NCBI RefSeq assembly: GCF_043555975.1
Contig: NZ_JBIGIA010000004.1
Location: forward strand, 124,001-188,000
DNA length: 64,000 nucleotides
From: Pelomonas nitida
GTDB lineage: Bacteria > Pseudomonadota > Gammaproteobacteria > Burkholderiales > Burkholderiaceae_C
Direction: 5' to 3'
Both the position numbers and the translations under genes were made by a program. Positions 25,591-34,590 of this stretch are shown piece after piece (position 1 is the stretch's first letter; every line of letters starts with the position of its first letter). The notes below the pieces were generated by a model. It made no database searches and had not been told where the DNA came from. It saw only the letters and a list, made by a program, of their open reading frames with translations.

Positions 25591-26739
25591 ATGCGAATCA
25601 CGAAGCTGACGACCTACCGTGTGCCTCCGCGGTGGATGTTCCTGAAAATCGAAACCGACGAAGGTGTCGTCGGTTGGGGCGAGCCGGTTCTCGAAGGCCG
25701 CGCCCGCACCGTCGAGGCGGCCGTGCACGAGCTGTCCGAATACCTGGTGGGCCAGGACCCGGCCCGCATCAACGACCTCTGGCAGGTCATGTACCGCGCC
25801 GGCTTCTACCGTGGCGGCCCCATCCTGATGAGTGCGATCGCCGGCATCGACCAGGCGCTGTGGGACATCAAGGGCAAGGTCATGGGCCAGCCGGTGTACG
25901 AGCTGCTGGGCGGCCTGGTGCGCGACAAGATGAAGGTCTATTCCTGGGTTGGCGGCGACCGCCCGGCGGACATCATTCGCGACATCAAGCGCCTGCGCGA
26001 AGGCGGCTTCGACACCTTCAAGATGAATGGCACTGAGGAACTCGGCATCGTCGACAGCGCCCGCAAGGTGGACGAGGCCGTGGCCCGTATCGCCGAGATC
26101 CGCGAAGCCTTCGGCCATGACATCGAGTTCGGCATCGACTTCCACGGCCGTGTGGCCGCGCCGATGGCCAAGCCGCTGCTGAAGGCGCTGGAGCCCTACC
26201 GCCCGCTGTTCGTCGAGGAGCCGGTGCTGGCCGAGCAGGCCGAGTACTACCCCAAGCTGGCCGAGCAGACCGCCATCCCGCTGGCGGCCGGCGAGCGCAT
26301 GTTCTCGCGCTTCGACTTCAAGCGTGTGTTCCAGGCCGGCGGCATCTCCATCGTGCAGCCCGACCTGTCGCACGCCGGGGGCATCACCGAGTGCTTCAAG
26401 ATCGCTGGCATGGCCGAGGCGCACGATGTGGCCTTCGCGCCGCACTGCCCGCTGGGCCCGGTGGCGCTGGCGTCCTGCCTGGCGGTGGACTTCGTGTCCC
26501 ACAACGCCGTGCTGCAGGAGCAGAGCATGGGCATCCACTACAACAAGGGTGCCGAGCTGCTGGACTTCGTCAAGAACAAGGACGACTTCCGCATCGAGGA
26601 CGGCTTCATCAACCCGCTGCGCAAGCCGGGCCTGGGCGTCGAGATCGACGAGGAGCGCGTCATCGAGGCGAGCAAGAACGTCACTGACTGGCGCAATCCG
26701 GTCTGGCGTCACGCCGACGGCTCGGTGGCCGAGTGGTGA
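25591..26739 (+). CDS. dgoD: D-galactonate dehydratase
   Basis: The 382-residue enolase-superfamily enzyme has the same length as E. coli DgoD and is very close to it as I remember that sequence (WMFLKIETDEGVVGWGEP, GERMFSRFDFKRV, QEQSMGIHYNKGAELLDF). Magnesium ligand D183 and catalytic H185 are present in GIDFHGR, with EEP and GER motifs for the other ligands and the second histidine in APHCPLGP. It converts D-galactonate to 2-keto-3-deoxygalactonate in the cytoplasm. It is the first gene of the locus; the ribosome site before ATG 25591 is weak. Confidence 0.96.
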   Translation: MRITKLTTYRVPPRWMFLKIETDEGVVGWGEPVLEGRARTVEAAVHELSEYLVGQDPARINDLWQVMYRAGFYRGGPILMSAIAGIDQALWDIKGKVMGQPVYELLGGLVRDKMKVYSWVGGDRPADIIRDIKRLREGGFDTFKMNGTEELGIVDSARKVDEAVARIAEIREAFGHDIEFGIDFHGRVAAPMAKPLLKALEPYRPLFVEEPVLAEQAEYYPKLAEQTAIPLAAGERMFSRFDFKRVFQAGGISIVQPDLSHAGGITECFKIAGMAEAHDVAFAPHCPLGPVALASCLAVDFVSHNAVLQEQSMGIHYNKGAELLDFVKNKDDFRIEDGFINPLRKPGLGVEIDEERVIEASKNVTDWRNPVWRHADGSVAEW

Positions 26740-26897
26740 GCCCCTCGCCCGGTCTCGCGTCGGCTGAACGCCGGCAAGGCCGGTCGGTCCCCCGAGGGGA
26801 CGCCGATGCTTGCGGCGTTGAGCCGCAAGCACATCGCCTGACGGGCCGGCTTGGGAGCGGCCCGGCGCTCGGCCCGCAAAACGGATACCTGACATGA
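26736..26897 (+). repeat. Operon-gap repeat, family A, short copy 2
   Basis: This copy lies between dgoD and dgoK. The central hairpin has arms TGCTTGCGGC and GCCGCAAGCA (26807-26831) around GTTGA, and a second hairpin is formed by GGGCCG and CGGCCC further right. An open frame of 53 codons starts at a GTG overlapping the dgoD stop (GTGA) and ends in a TGA overlapping the dgoK start (ATGA). The right end reads CTGAC directly before the ATG, as in several other elements here. The middle block of the long copies is missing. Confidence 0.75.
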
Positions 26898-27799
26898 CTG
26901 CTTCTAGACTGATCGCGCTGGACTGGGGCAGCACGCGGCTGCGCGCCTTTCTGCTGGGTGATGGCGGCGAGGTGCTGCAGACGCGCCAGTCCAATGACGG
27001 CGCCGCCACGTTGAAGGGCGCCGACCAGTACGCCGCCGCGCTGGCGGCGCTGGTGGGCGACTGGCGCGCCGACCACCCCGAAGTCCAGCTGCTGGCCTGC
27101 GGCATGGTGGGCAGCCAGTACGGCTGGCGCGAGGCGCCCTATGTGCGCTGCCCGGCCGATGCCGCGGCGCTGGCCGGCCAGGTGCTGAAGCTGGACGACA
27201 GCATCAGCATCATCCCCGGCCTTGTTGACGACGCGGCCCAGCCCGACGTCATGCGCGGCGAGGAGACGCAGATCGTCGGCGCGCTGGCGCTGAACCCGGC
27301 GCTGGCCGACGACGCCTGCCTGGTGCTGCCCGGCACGCACTCGAAGTGGGCGCGCGTGAAGGCCGGCCGCGTGACCGGTTTTGCCACCCACATGACCGGC
27401 GAGCTGTTCGCGCTGCTGCGCCAGCATTCGGTGTTGAACCGGCTGATGCCGGCCGACGGCAGCTCGCCGGCATCGCCGGAGGCCTTCCTGAAAGGCGTGG
27501 ACGCTGCGCGCGAAGAGGGGGCCTTGAGCCACCAGCTGTTCGCCGTGCGCACGCTGGGGCTGTTCAAGCAGCTGGGCCCGGAACAGCTGCCCGACTACCT
27601 CTCCGGCCTGCTGATCGGCCACGAACTCGCCCATGAACTCCAGGGCAGCCAGCCGCGCGTCGCGCTCATCGGCGACCCCGCGCTGTGTGCCCGTTATGCG
27701 CAGGCGCTCGCGCGCTTCGGCCAGCCCGAACCGCTGCTGCTGGACAACACCGCGCCGGCCGGCCTGTGGGCCCTGGCGCAAACCATGAATCTGAATTGA
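26894..27799 (+). CDS. dgoK: 2-dehydro-3-deoxygalactonokinase
   Basis: The 301-residue kinase starts ALDWGSTRLRAFLL, the phosphate-1 type motif of the DgoK family. It contains LACGMVGSQYGWREAPYVRCP and LPGTHSKWARVKAGRVTGFATHMTGELFALL, characteristic of this enzyme. It phosphorylates 2-keto-3-deoxygalactonate at C6 using ATP. The ATG at 26894 lies at the edge of the repeat element with only a weak GGA upstream. The next gene follows after one base, so kinase and aldolase are made together. Confidence 0.95.
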   Translation: MTASRLIALDWGSTRLRAFLLGDGGEVLQTRQSNDGAATLKGADQYAAALAALVGDWRADHPEVQLLACGMVGSQYGWREAPYVRCPADAAALAGQVLKLDDSISIIPGLVDDAAQPDVMRGEETQIVGALALNPALADDACLVLPGTHSKWARVKAGRVTGFATHMTGELFALLRQHSVLNRLMPADGSSPASPEAFLKGVDAAREEGALSHQLFAVRTLGLFKQLGPEQLPDYLSGLLIGHELAHELQGSQPRVALIGDPALCARYAQALARFGQPEPLLLDNTAPAGLWALAQTMNLN

Positions 27800-27800
27800 C

Positions 27801-28418
27801 ATGCTGAACGCTGCCCTGCAACACCTGCCCCTCGTCGCCATCCTGCGCGGTGTCAAGCCCGTGGAGGTGGAGGCCGTCGCCGATGCGCTCTACGCCGAGG
27901 GCTTCCGCGTCATCGAGGTGCCGCTGAACTCGCCCGATGCACTCGACTCCATCGCCCGCCTGGCCCGCCGCATGCCGGCCGATGCCGTCGTTGGCGCCGG
28001 CACGGTGCTGAGCGTGCAGGCCGTGACCGACGTGGCCGCCGCGGGCGGCAAGGTCATCGTCATGCCGCATGCCGACGTGGAAGTCATCCGCGCGGCCAAG
28101 GGGCGCGACCTGTTCTGCGTGCCGGGTGCGGCCACGCCGACGGAGGCCTTTGCCGCCGTGCACGCGGGGGCTGATGCGGTCAAGCTGTTCCCGGCCGAGC
28201 TGATCACGCCCACCATCGTGAAGGCCATGCGCGCCGTGCTGCCCAAGACGCTGCGCTTGCTGCCGGTGGGCGGCATCACGCCCGACAACATGGCGCCCTA
28301 TGTGAAGGCGGGCGCCACCGGTTTCGGCCTGGGCTCGGCGCTGTATGCCCCGGGCCTCACGGCGGCGGAGGTGGGCGAGCGGGCCCGCGCCTTCGCGGCC
28401 GCCTGGCGCGCGCTCTGA
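27801..28418 (+). CDS. dgoA: 2-dehydro-3-deoxy-6-phosphogalactonate aldolase
   Basis: The 205-residue class I aldolase has the Schiff-base lysine K128 (AVKLFPAEL), the general acid/base glutamate in VIEVPLNSP, the arginine in AILRG and the phosphate-binding GGITP. It splits KDPGal into pyruvate and glyceraldehyde 3-phosphate. Unlike E. coli, where older annotations describe a DgoA/DgoD fusion, here it is a separate gene after dgoK. A short gap with CCCGGAGACAACC leads to the beta-galactosidase gene. Confidence 0.95.
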   Translation: MLNAALQHLPLVAILRGVKPVEVEAVADALYAEGFRVIEVPLNSPDALDSIARLARRMPADAVVGAGTVLSVQAVTDVAAAGGKVIVMPHADVEVIRAAKGRDLFCVPGAATPTEAFAAVHAGADAVKLFPAELITPTIVKAMRAVLPKTLRLLPVGGITPDNMAPYVKAGATGFGLGSALYAPGLTAAEVGERARAFAAAWRAL

Positions 28419-28451
28419 TCCGATAAAAAAACAAATCACCCGGAGACAACC

Positions 28452-30905
28452 ATGAACTGCACCCACTCGCTCAAGGCAGCGAAGGACCGCCCCTGCGCGG
28501 CGCCCGCATCGCAGCGCCTGGCGCAACGCCTGCTCGCCGCGCTGCTGGCGGCGGCGCTCGCTCCGGCGGCGCTGGCCGACACGCTCAAGCTCGACGCGCG
28601 CGCACCGGTGGCCGAGCCGCTGACCGGCCATCTGAAGCTGGGGACGGCAACGTCGCCGCAGGGTGAGACGCTGGCGGCCAACAGCCGGTACCTGCTGAAG
28701 GACGGCAAGCCCTGGCTGCCGGTCATGGGCGAATACCACTTCAGCCGCGCGCCGGCGTCGCAGTGGGCCGACCAGTTGCGCCTGATGAAGGCGGCCGGCA
28801 TCGACATCGTCGCGAGCTATGTGTTCTGGAATCACCACCAGGAGCAGCCCGGCGCCTTCAACTGGCGGGGTAACCACGACCTGCGTCGCTTCGTGCAACT
28901 GGCGCAGGCCGCCGGCCTGAAGGTCGTCGTGCGGCTGGGGCCCTGGGCGCACGGCGAGGCCCGCTATGGCGGCATCCCGGATTGGGTGGTCGACAAGATG
29001 CCCACGCGCGGCAACGACCCCGAGTACATGGGCCATGTCGAGAGGCTCTACGCCGAGATCGGCGGGCAGCTCAAGGGCCTGCTGTGGAAGGACGGCGGGC
29101 CCGTCATCGGCGTGCAGCTGGAGAACGAATACAACATCCGTGGCGCCGGCAAGGGCGAGGCCCACATCAGCGCGCTGAAGGCGCTGGCGCTGAAGGCCGG
29201 CATGGACGTGCCGCTCTACACCGTCACCGGCTGGGACGGCACGGTCTATCCGTCCGGCGAGGTGATGCCCGTGTTCGGCGGTTACCCCGACGAGCCCTGG
29301 GCCACCAGCACCAAGGAGCTGCCGCCCAAGGAGACGCATGCCTTCCGCTTCGACACGCGTGTCAGCGGCGACCTCGGCGCACAGACCCAGTCCCATCAGC
29401 CTGGCACGGCCGAGACGGACAAGGACAAGGTGCCCTTCCTCGGCGCCGAATACGGGCCCGGCCTGCCGGCCATGTACCGCCGGCGCACGCTGGTGTCGCC
29501 CGACGACATCGCGGCCATGCTGCCGGTGCAGCTGGGCTCGGGCGTCAACCTGTTCGGCTATTACATGTTCCACGGCGGCCGCAACCCGGTCGGCGTGGGC
29601 GGCACGGGGCTGGAGGAAAGCACACTGAGCGGCGGCTACAACGACACGCCGCGCATCAGCTACGACTTCCAGGCGCCGCTGGGCCCGGACGGCCAGCAGC
29701 GCCCGGTGCTGACCAAGCTGCGGCCGTTCCACTACTTCCTGCGCGACTACGGCGCCCAGCTCGCCACGATGACCGTGCGCCAGCCCGAGCGCTCGCCCGC
29801 CAACCCGGCCGACCTGCAGACGCCGCGCTGGTCGGTGCGCAGCAATGGCGACAGCGGCTTCCTGTTCTTCAACAACCATGTGCGCCAGTACCCGATGCCG
29901 ACGCAGGCGGGTGTGCGCTTCGAAGTGCAGTTGCCAGGCGGCGCCGTCACGCTGCCCAGCCAGCCGGTGGACATCCCCGACGGGGCCTATTTCATCTGGC
30001 CGGTCAACCTCGACCTCGATGGCGTGGCGCTGCGCTACGCCACCGCGCAGCCGGTGACGCGCGTGGACGCGGGCGCCCAGGGCATCGTGCACGTCTTCGT
30101 GACGACGGCAGGGCTGCCGGCGGAGTTCGCACTGGCAGACCGCCTTCAGGTGCTCAAGCCCGGGTCTGGCCTGCAGCGCCTGGGCGTGACGGCCGCGGGC
30201 CGCGCGGTGAGCGTGCTGCTGCTGTCGCCGGCGCAGGCCGAACAACTCAACGTGCTGGAGATTGCCGGCCAGCGGCGGCTGGTGTTCAGCGAGCAGCAGG
30301 CCTGGGTGGCCGACGGACGGCTGCAGCTGCGCGGCGTGGGCCCGCACCCGCTGGGGGCGGCCGTGTTCCCGGCACTCGCCCGGCCGCGCGCGCCCGGCCT
30401 GCAGGTTCGCCAGGACGGCGTGCTGCAGCGGCTGGCGCTGCCCGGCAGCATCCCGCAGCCGACGTTGAAGATCCTGCCCACGCGCCCGGCCGGCAACGCG
30501 CCGCGCGTGCTCAAGGGCGGGCTGGCCAATGCTGCGGTGCAGCCCGTGCCGGAAGCCTTCGCCACGGCCGCCACCTGGGCGCTGACCCTGCCGGCCAAGC
30601 TGCCCGCGCAGGCCGAGGACGTGCTGCTGGAGCTGGACTTCGTGGGTGACATCGGCCGCGTCTTCGCCGGCACGCGCATGCTGGATGACTGGTATTACAA
30701 CGGCCAGCACTGGCAGCTGGGCCTGCGGCAGTTCGGCCTGAAGCCGGGCGCCGAGTTGCAGCTCAGCGTGCTGCCGCTGCGGGCCGACGCGCCCATCTAC
30801 ATCGACGCGGCGCACCGCCCTGCGTTCGCTGCCGGCCAGGCCCAGGCCGCCGAGCTGCGCGGCGCTCGCCTGCTCACGGTTCGCCGTATGAGTATTTCCC
30901 CTTGA
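28452..30905 (+). CDS. GH35-family beta-galactosidase, exported
   Basis: The 817-residue protein has an N-terminal export signal (LLAALLAAALAPAALAD). A family 35 glycosidase barrel follows (GEYHFSRAPASQWADQLR, ASYVFWNHHQ, GGPVIGVQLENEYN). By position, E226 in LENEY is the acid/base and E333 in GAEYGPG the likely nucleophile. C-terminal beta-rich domains make up roughly the last third. It should trim galactose from beta-galacto-oligosaccharides in the periplasm or outside. The ribosome site CGGAG precedes ATG 28452. The neighbouring GH53 and TonB genes make galactan fragments the likely substrate. Confidence 0.92.
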   Translation: MNCTHSLKAAKDRPCAAPASQRLAQRLLAALLAAALAPAALADTLKLDARAPVAEPLTGHLKLGTATSPQGETLAANSRYLLKDGKPWLPVMGEYHFSRAPASQWADQLRLMKAAGIDIVASYVFWNHHQEQPGAFNWRGNHDLRRFVQLAQAAGLKVVVRLGPWAHGEARYGGIPDWVVDKMPTRGNDPEYMGHVERLYAEIGGQLKGLLWKDGGPVIGVQLENEYNIRGAGKGEAHISALKALALKAGMDVPLYTVTGWDGTVYPSGEVMPVFGGYPDEPWATSTKELPPKETHAFRFDTRVSGDLGAQTQSHQPGTAETDKDKVPFLGAEYGPGLPAMYRRRTLVSPDDIAAMLPVQLGSGVNLFGYYMFHGGRNPVGVGGTGLEESTLSGGYNDTPRISYDFQAPLGPDGQQRPVLTKLRPFHYFLRDYGAQLATMTVRQPERSPANPADLQTPRWSVRSNGDSGFLFFNNHVRQYPMPTQAGVRFEVQLPGGAVTLPSQPVDIPDGAYFIWPVNLDLDGVALRYATAQPVTRVDAGAQGIVHVFVTTAGLPAEFALADRLQVLKPGSGLQRLGVTAAGRAVSVLLLSPAQAEQLNVLEIAGQRRLVFSEQQAWVADGRLQLRGVGPHPLGAAVFPALARPRAPGLQVRQDGVLQRLALPGSIPQPTLKILPTRPAGNAPRVLKGGLANAAVQPVPEAFATAATWALTLPAKLPAQAEDVLLELDFVGDIGRVFAGTRMLDDWYYNGQHWQLGLRQFGLKPGAELQLSVLPLRADAPIYIDAAHRPAFAAGQAQAAELRGARLLTVRRMSISP

Positions 30906-31043
30906 GATATACGAAAACTGGATAGTTAAGACCAGATATTCGATTAGTGCGGAATGGAACGGTTCCGTAACTTACGGGACCCGGCATCGTTGGGCGGGCC
31001 GGCCTGTTAGAGCCCAAAACTACAAGAACCCGGAGATATTCGC
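30906..31043 (+). promoter_or_regulatory. AT-rich leader and probable promoter of the galactan TonB receptor
   Basis: This is the second AT-richer region in the locus. It contains AAACTGGATAG at 30915-30925, related to the motif before dgoD. It also has the inverted repeat GGAACGGTTCC at 30956-30966, which looks like a LacI- or GalR-type site, although no such regulator is encoded nearby. CGGAGATATT before the TTG start supplies the ribosome site. A separate promoter for the receptor and downstream genes is likely. Confidence 0.45.
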
Positions 31044-33686
31044 TTGTCCTACACGCATCGCGCGCTCACGCGCCATCCGCTGGCCCTGGCTGCCAGTCTC
31101 GTTTTCGCCGCTCCCGTCTGGGCCCAGGAGGCTCCGCCGCCAGCCAGCGAGTCCCTGGAAACCGTCGTCGTCACCGGCATGAAGGCCAGCCTGAGCAAGG
31201 CTCAGGACCGCAAGCGCAATGCGGACCAGGTCGTCGATTCCATCGTCGCCGACGACATCGGCAAGCTGCCGGATGCCAACGTGGCCGAGGCGCTGCAGCG
31301 CATCGCCGGCGTGCAGATCTCGCGCAACCGCGGCGAGGGCGACCGCGTGCAGGTGCGCGGCCTGTCGCAGACGCAGACGCTGCTCAACGGCCGCTCCATC
31401 TTCAGCGCCGGCAAGGAGCGCGGCCTGTCGTTCCAGGACGTACCCGCCGAGCTGCTGGCCGGTGCCGACGTCTACAAGACACCGACGGCCGACCAGGTCG
31501 AGGGCGGCATCGCCGGCCTGATCGACCTGCGCACCCGCAAGCCCTTCGACTTCAGCGGCGCGAAGTTCGCCGCCACGGTCAAGGACAGCTACGCCGACCT
31601 GGCCGGCAAGAGCAAGCTCGAAGGCTCCGTGCTGGCCAGCAACCGCTGGGACCTGGGCGGCGGCCGCCAGCTGGGCGGGCTGATCAGCCTGGCCAAGCAA
31701 AAGCGCGCCTACCGCTCCGACACGCAGGAACTGGGCGCGCCGGCCCAGCTGGCTGATGGCTCGGGGGTCTATGCGCCGCTGGGCGTGTGGAACGCCTACG
31801 AGCTGGGCTCGCGGGACCGTACCGGCGCGACGGCCGCGCTGCAGTACCGGCCCAGCCGCGACACCGAGTACACGCTGGATGTGCATCACACCCGGCTGAA
31901 GACGCAGACCGACACCTACGGCTTCTACGGCTCACCGTATTGGGCCAACTGGGACGCGGCCACCAGCCTCGGCGCGCTGTGGCCCAACGGCACGATCACG
32001 AAGGATGCCAACGGCAACTTCTCCAAGGGCGCGTTCTGGGGTGCCAGCATGAGCACCTCGGCCTTCGTGGCCGACAACGACACCAAGACCACGCAGGCCG
32101 CGCTCAGCGGCAAGTGGCAGCTGGCGGAGTGGACGGTCAAGTCGGAGCTGGGCCACACCAAGAGCGACTACAGCCGCATCTACCAGGAAGCGCGCCTGGG
32201 CTTCTGGACCAACAACCCCGGCTTCGCCTATGACCTGACCACGGACGTGCCGTCGGCCGCGCCGGTGCTCGCCGCCGCCAGCGACCTGACGACGCCTGCG
32301 CAGTACTGGGCCGACAAGGCGCTGTACTTCCGCCAGGAAAACAGCGCCAAGGAAACGACCTTCCGCATCGACGGCGAGCGCCGCTTCGACGGGCTGCTGT
32401 CGCGCGTGCGCACCGGTCTGCGGGTGGCCGACCGCAAGGCCACCAGCGCCGAGATCAACACGCTCGACGACCTGTTCAGCAACAGCGCCACCGGCCCCGT
32501 CGCGGGCGCTGCACCGGCGCTGGCCGCCAAGATCGGCGTCATCGCCTACGACGACCTGCTGAAGTACGCCGGCAGCGGCGACACGCCGCGCCAGTGGCTG
32601 TCCGTCACCGACCTGGGCTGGCTGCGTGACCCGGCCACCGCCCGTGCGGCGATGGGCCTGACCGTGCCCGGCTTCGACGCCGCCCAGACCTTCGACTACC
32701 GCGAAAAGACGCAGGCCGCCTACGGCGTGGCCGACCTCGACGGCGAACTCGCCGGCATGCCGTGGTCCGGCAACGTGGGCCTGCGCTTCGTGCGCACGGA
32801 AGGCACCCGTGGCTACACCACGGTGGCTGGCACGCCTGCGTCGCTCAAGAGCAGCGACAACGACTGGCTGCCGAGCGTCAACTTCCGGCTCGACATCAGC
32901 AGCAAGCTGGTGGCGCGCCTGGGCGCTTCCAAGGTCGTCACGCAGCCCAACTTCGACCAGCTGACCCCGTCGCTCAGCCTCAACGCCAACGACAAGACCG
33001 GCTACCTCGGCAACCCGACGCTCGGGGCGCTGCATGCCCGCCAGCTGGACTTCTCGCTCGAGTACTACCTCAACAAGAGCGACCACATCTACGCGGCCGC
33101 CTTCCACAAGCGCGTGGACGGCTTCCTGCAGACGACGACGCAGAGCCTGACCTACGGCGGCAGCACCTACACCGTCTCCACGCCCAGCAATGGCGAGGAC
33201 GGCAGCATCAAGGGCCTGGAAGTCGGCTATCAGGCCTTCTTCACCAGCCTGCCGGGGCTGCTGCGCGGCCTGGGCGTGCAGGCCAACTACACCTACGTCG
33301 ACAGCTCGGCGCCCGGCCCGATCAACGGCCAGAAGACGCAGCTGGAAGGCCTGTCGCGCGACAGCTTCAACGTGGTGGGCATGTACGACTACGAGCAGTT
33401 CGCGCTGCGCCTGGCCTACAACTACCGCAGCAAGTACATCGCCGGCACCAGCAACTACTACGCGAACAACGGCACCACCATCGCCCAGACGCCCATCACG
33501 TTCAAGGGCTACGGCATGCTGGACGCCTATGTGAGCTGGGCCATCACGCCTCAGCTCAAGCTCGCCGTCGAGGCCAACAACCTCACGCGCACCGTGCGCC
33601 ACAGCACCTACGGCATCGGCGATCTGGCCCGCGGCACTTACGCCGACGACCGCCGCTACGCGGTCAGCCTGCACCTGGACCTGTGA
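31044..33686 (+). CDS. TonB-dependent receptor for galacto-oligosaccharides (predicted)
   Basis: The start is a TTG at 31044: GGAG lies at 31032-31035, and the frame from there gives a proper signal peptide (PLALAASLVFAAPVWAQE). The 880-residue product has a TonB box (ETVVVTGMKASL) and a plug with IGKLPDANVAEALQRIAGVQISR, the form used by the carbohydrate-receptor subfamily in Xanthomonas, Caulobacter and relatives. A large barrel ends YAVSLHLDL. Position between the glycosidase and the galactose genes makes a beta-galactan oligosaccharide the likely cargo. It overlaps the lactonase gene (TGATG). Confidence 0.93.
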   Translation: MSYTHRALTRHPLALAASLVFAAPVWAQEAPPPASESLETVVVTGMKASLSKAQDRKRNADQVVDSIVADDIGKLPDANVAEALQRIAGVQISRNRGEGDRVQVRGLSQTQTLLNGRSIFSAGKERGLSFQDVPAELLAGADVYKTPTADQVEGGIAGLIDLRTRKPFDFSGAKFAATVKDSYADLAGKSKLEGSVLASNRWDLGGGRQLGGLISLAKQKRAYRSDTQELGAPAQLADGSGVYAPLGVWNAYELGSRDRTGATAALQYRPSRDTEYTLDVHHTRLKTQTDTYGFYGSPYWANWDAATSLGALWPNGTITKDANGNFSKGAFWGASMSTSAFVADNDTKTTQAALSGKWQLAEWTVKSELGHTKSDYSRIYQEARLGFWTNNPGFAYDLTTDVPSAAPVLAAASDLTTPAQYWADKALYFRQENSAKETTFRIDGERRFDGLLSRVRTGLRVADRKATSAEINTLDDLFSNSATGPVAGAAPALAAKIGVIAYDDLLKYAGSGDTPRQWLSVTDLGWLRDPATARAAMGLTVPGFDAAQTFDYREKTQAAYGVADLDGELAGMPWSGNVGLRFVRTEGTRGYTTVAGTPASLKSSDNDWLPSVNFRLDISSKLVARLGASKVVTQPNFDQLTPSLSLNANDKTGYLGNPTLGALHARQLDFSLEYYLNKSDHIYAAAFHKRVDGFLQTTTQSLTYGGSTYTVSTPSNGEDGSIKGLEVGYQAFFTSLPGLLRGLGVQANYTYVDSSAPGPINGQKTQLEGLSRDSFNVVGMYDYEQFALRLAYNYRSKYIAGTSNYYANNGTTIAQTPITFKGYGMLDAYVSWAITPQLKLAVEANNLTRTVRHSTYGIGDLARGTYADDRRYAVSLHLDL

Positions 33687-34576
33687 TGAACGGCCAGCTG
33701 GACCTGGCGCTGCCGCAGGCGGCCACCCTCGGTGAAGGCCTGCTGTGGCAGGGCGGACGCTGGTGGTGGACCGACATCGAGGCGTCCACGCTGTTCGCGT
33801 GGCGCCCGGGCAGCGACGCGCCGCAGCTGTGCCGTCTGCCGGACCGGCTGGGTTGCTTTGCGCACACCAAGTCCGGCCGCATGCTGCTGGGGCTGGCCAA
33901 GCGGCTGGCGCTGGCCTCGCTGGGCGATCAGCTCGAGCTGACGCTGCTGCAGACGCTGGTGCCGGTGGACGCCGCCGAGCCGCGCACGCGCATCAACGAC
34001 GGCCGCACCGACCGGCGCGGCTACTTCGTGTTCGGCACGCTCAACGAAGCCAAGGAGAAGCGGCCCATCGCCAGCTTCTACCAATACTCGTTGGCGCACG
34101 GCCTGCGCCGGCTTGCGCTGCCGGCCGTGGCCATTGCCAACAGCATCTGCTTCAGCGTCGACGGGCGCACGATGTACTTCTGCGACACGCTGTCGCGCCG
34201 CATCCAGCAGTGCGACTACGACGCCGAGACCGCCCAGGTCGAGAATGTCCGGCTGTTCACGGAGATGGATGTCGCCGAGGCCTGGCCCGACGGCTCCGTC
34301 ATCGACGCCGAGGGCTGCCTGTGGAACGCGCAGTGGGGCGCCGGACGTGTGGCACGCTACGACCCCGACGGCCGCCTGATGGGCGTGTTAACAGCACCGG
34401 CGGCCCACAGCACCTGCCCGGCGTTCGGGGGTGAGGGGCTGAACCAGCTGATGCTCACGACCGCGCGGGCCGAGCTGGACCGCGACGCGCTGACCGCGCA
34501 GCCGCTGTCCGGCAGCCTGTTCGGGCTGCGCCTGCCGAAGGCGCTGGGCGTGCCCGACACCCTGTTTGAAGATTGA
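33686..34576 (+). CDS. SMP-30/gluconolactonase-family sugar lactonase
   Basis: The 296-residue beta-propeller protein carries the family metal-site pieces: E in TLGEGLLWQ, N in RINDGRTDRRGYFVFGT, the second asparagine in AIANSICFS and D in SVIDAEGCLWNAQWG. It should open the sugar lactone made by the dehydrogenase encoded at 39764, most likely D-galactono-lactone, giving galactonate for DgoD. Members also act on L-arabinono-lactone. It is translationally joined to the TonB receptor. No signal peptide is visible, so it acts in the cytoplasm. Confidence 0.92.
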   Translation: MNGQLDLALPQAATLGEGLLWQGGRWWWTDIEASTLFAWRPGSDAPQLCRLPDRLGCFAHTKSGRMLLGLAKRLALASLGDQLELTLLQTLVPVDAAEPRTRINDGRTDRRGYFVFGTLNEAKEKRPIASFYQYSLAHGLRRLALPAVAIANSICFSVDGRTMYFCDTLSRRIQQCDYDAETAQVENVRLFTEMDVAEAWPDGSVIDAEGCLWNAQWGAGRVARYDPDGRLMGVLTAPAAHSTCPAFGGEGLNQLMLTTARAELDRDALTAQPLSGSLFGLRLPKALGVPDTLFED

Positions 34577-34590
34577 TTGGAGACGAGACG

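Noticed and set aside
27666..30815. A very long open frame (over 1000 codons) on the minus strand opposite dgoK, dgoA and the beta-galactosidase gene
   Set aside because: It is a mirror of real genes. GC-rich third codon positions keep the opposite frame open, and the translation is low-complexity (His, Gln, Arg, Gly rich) with no domain.
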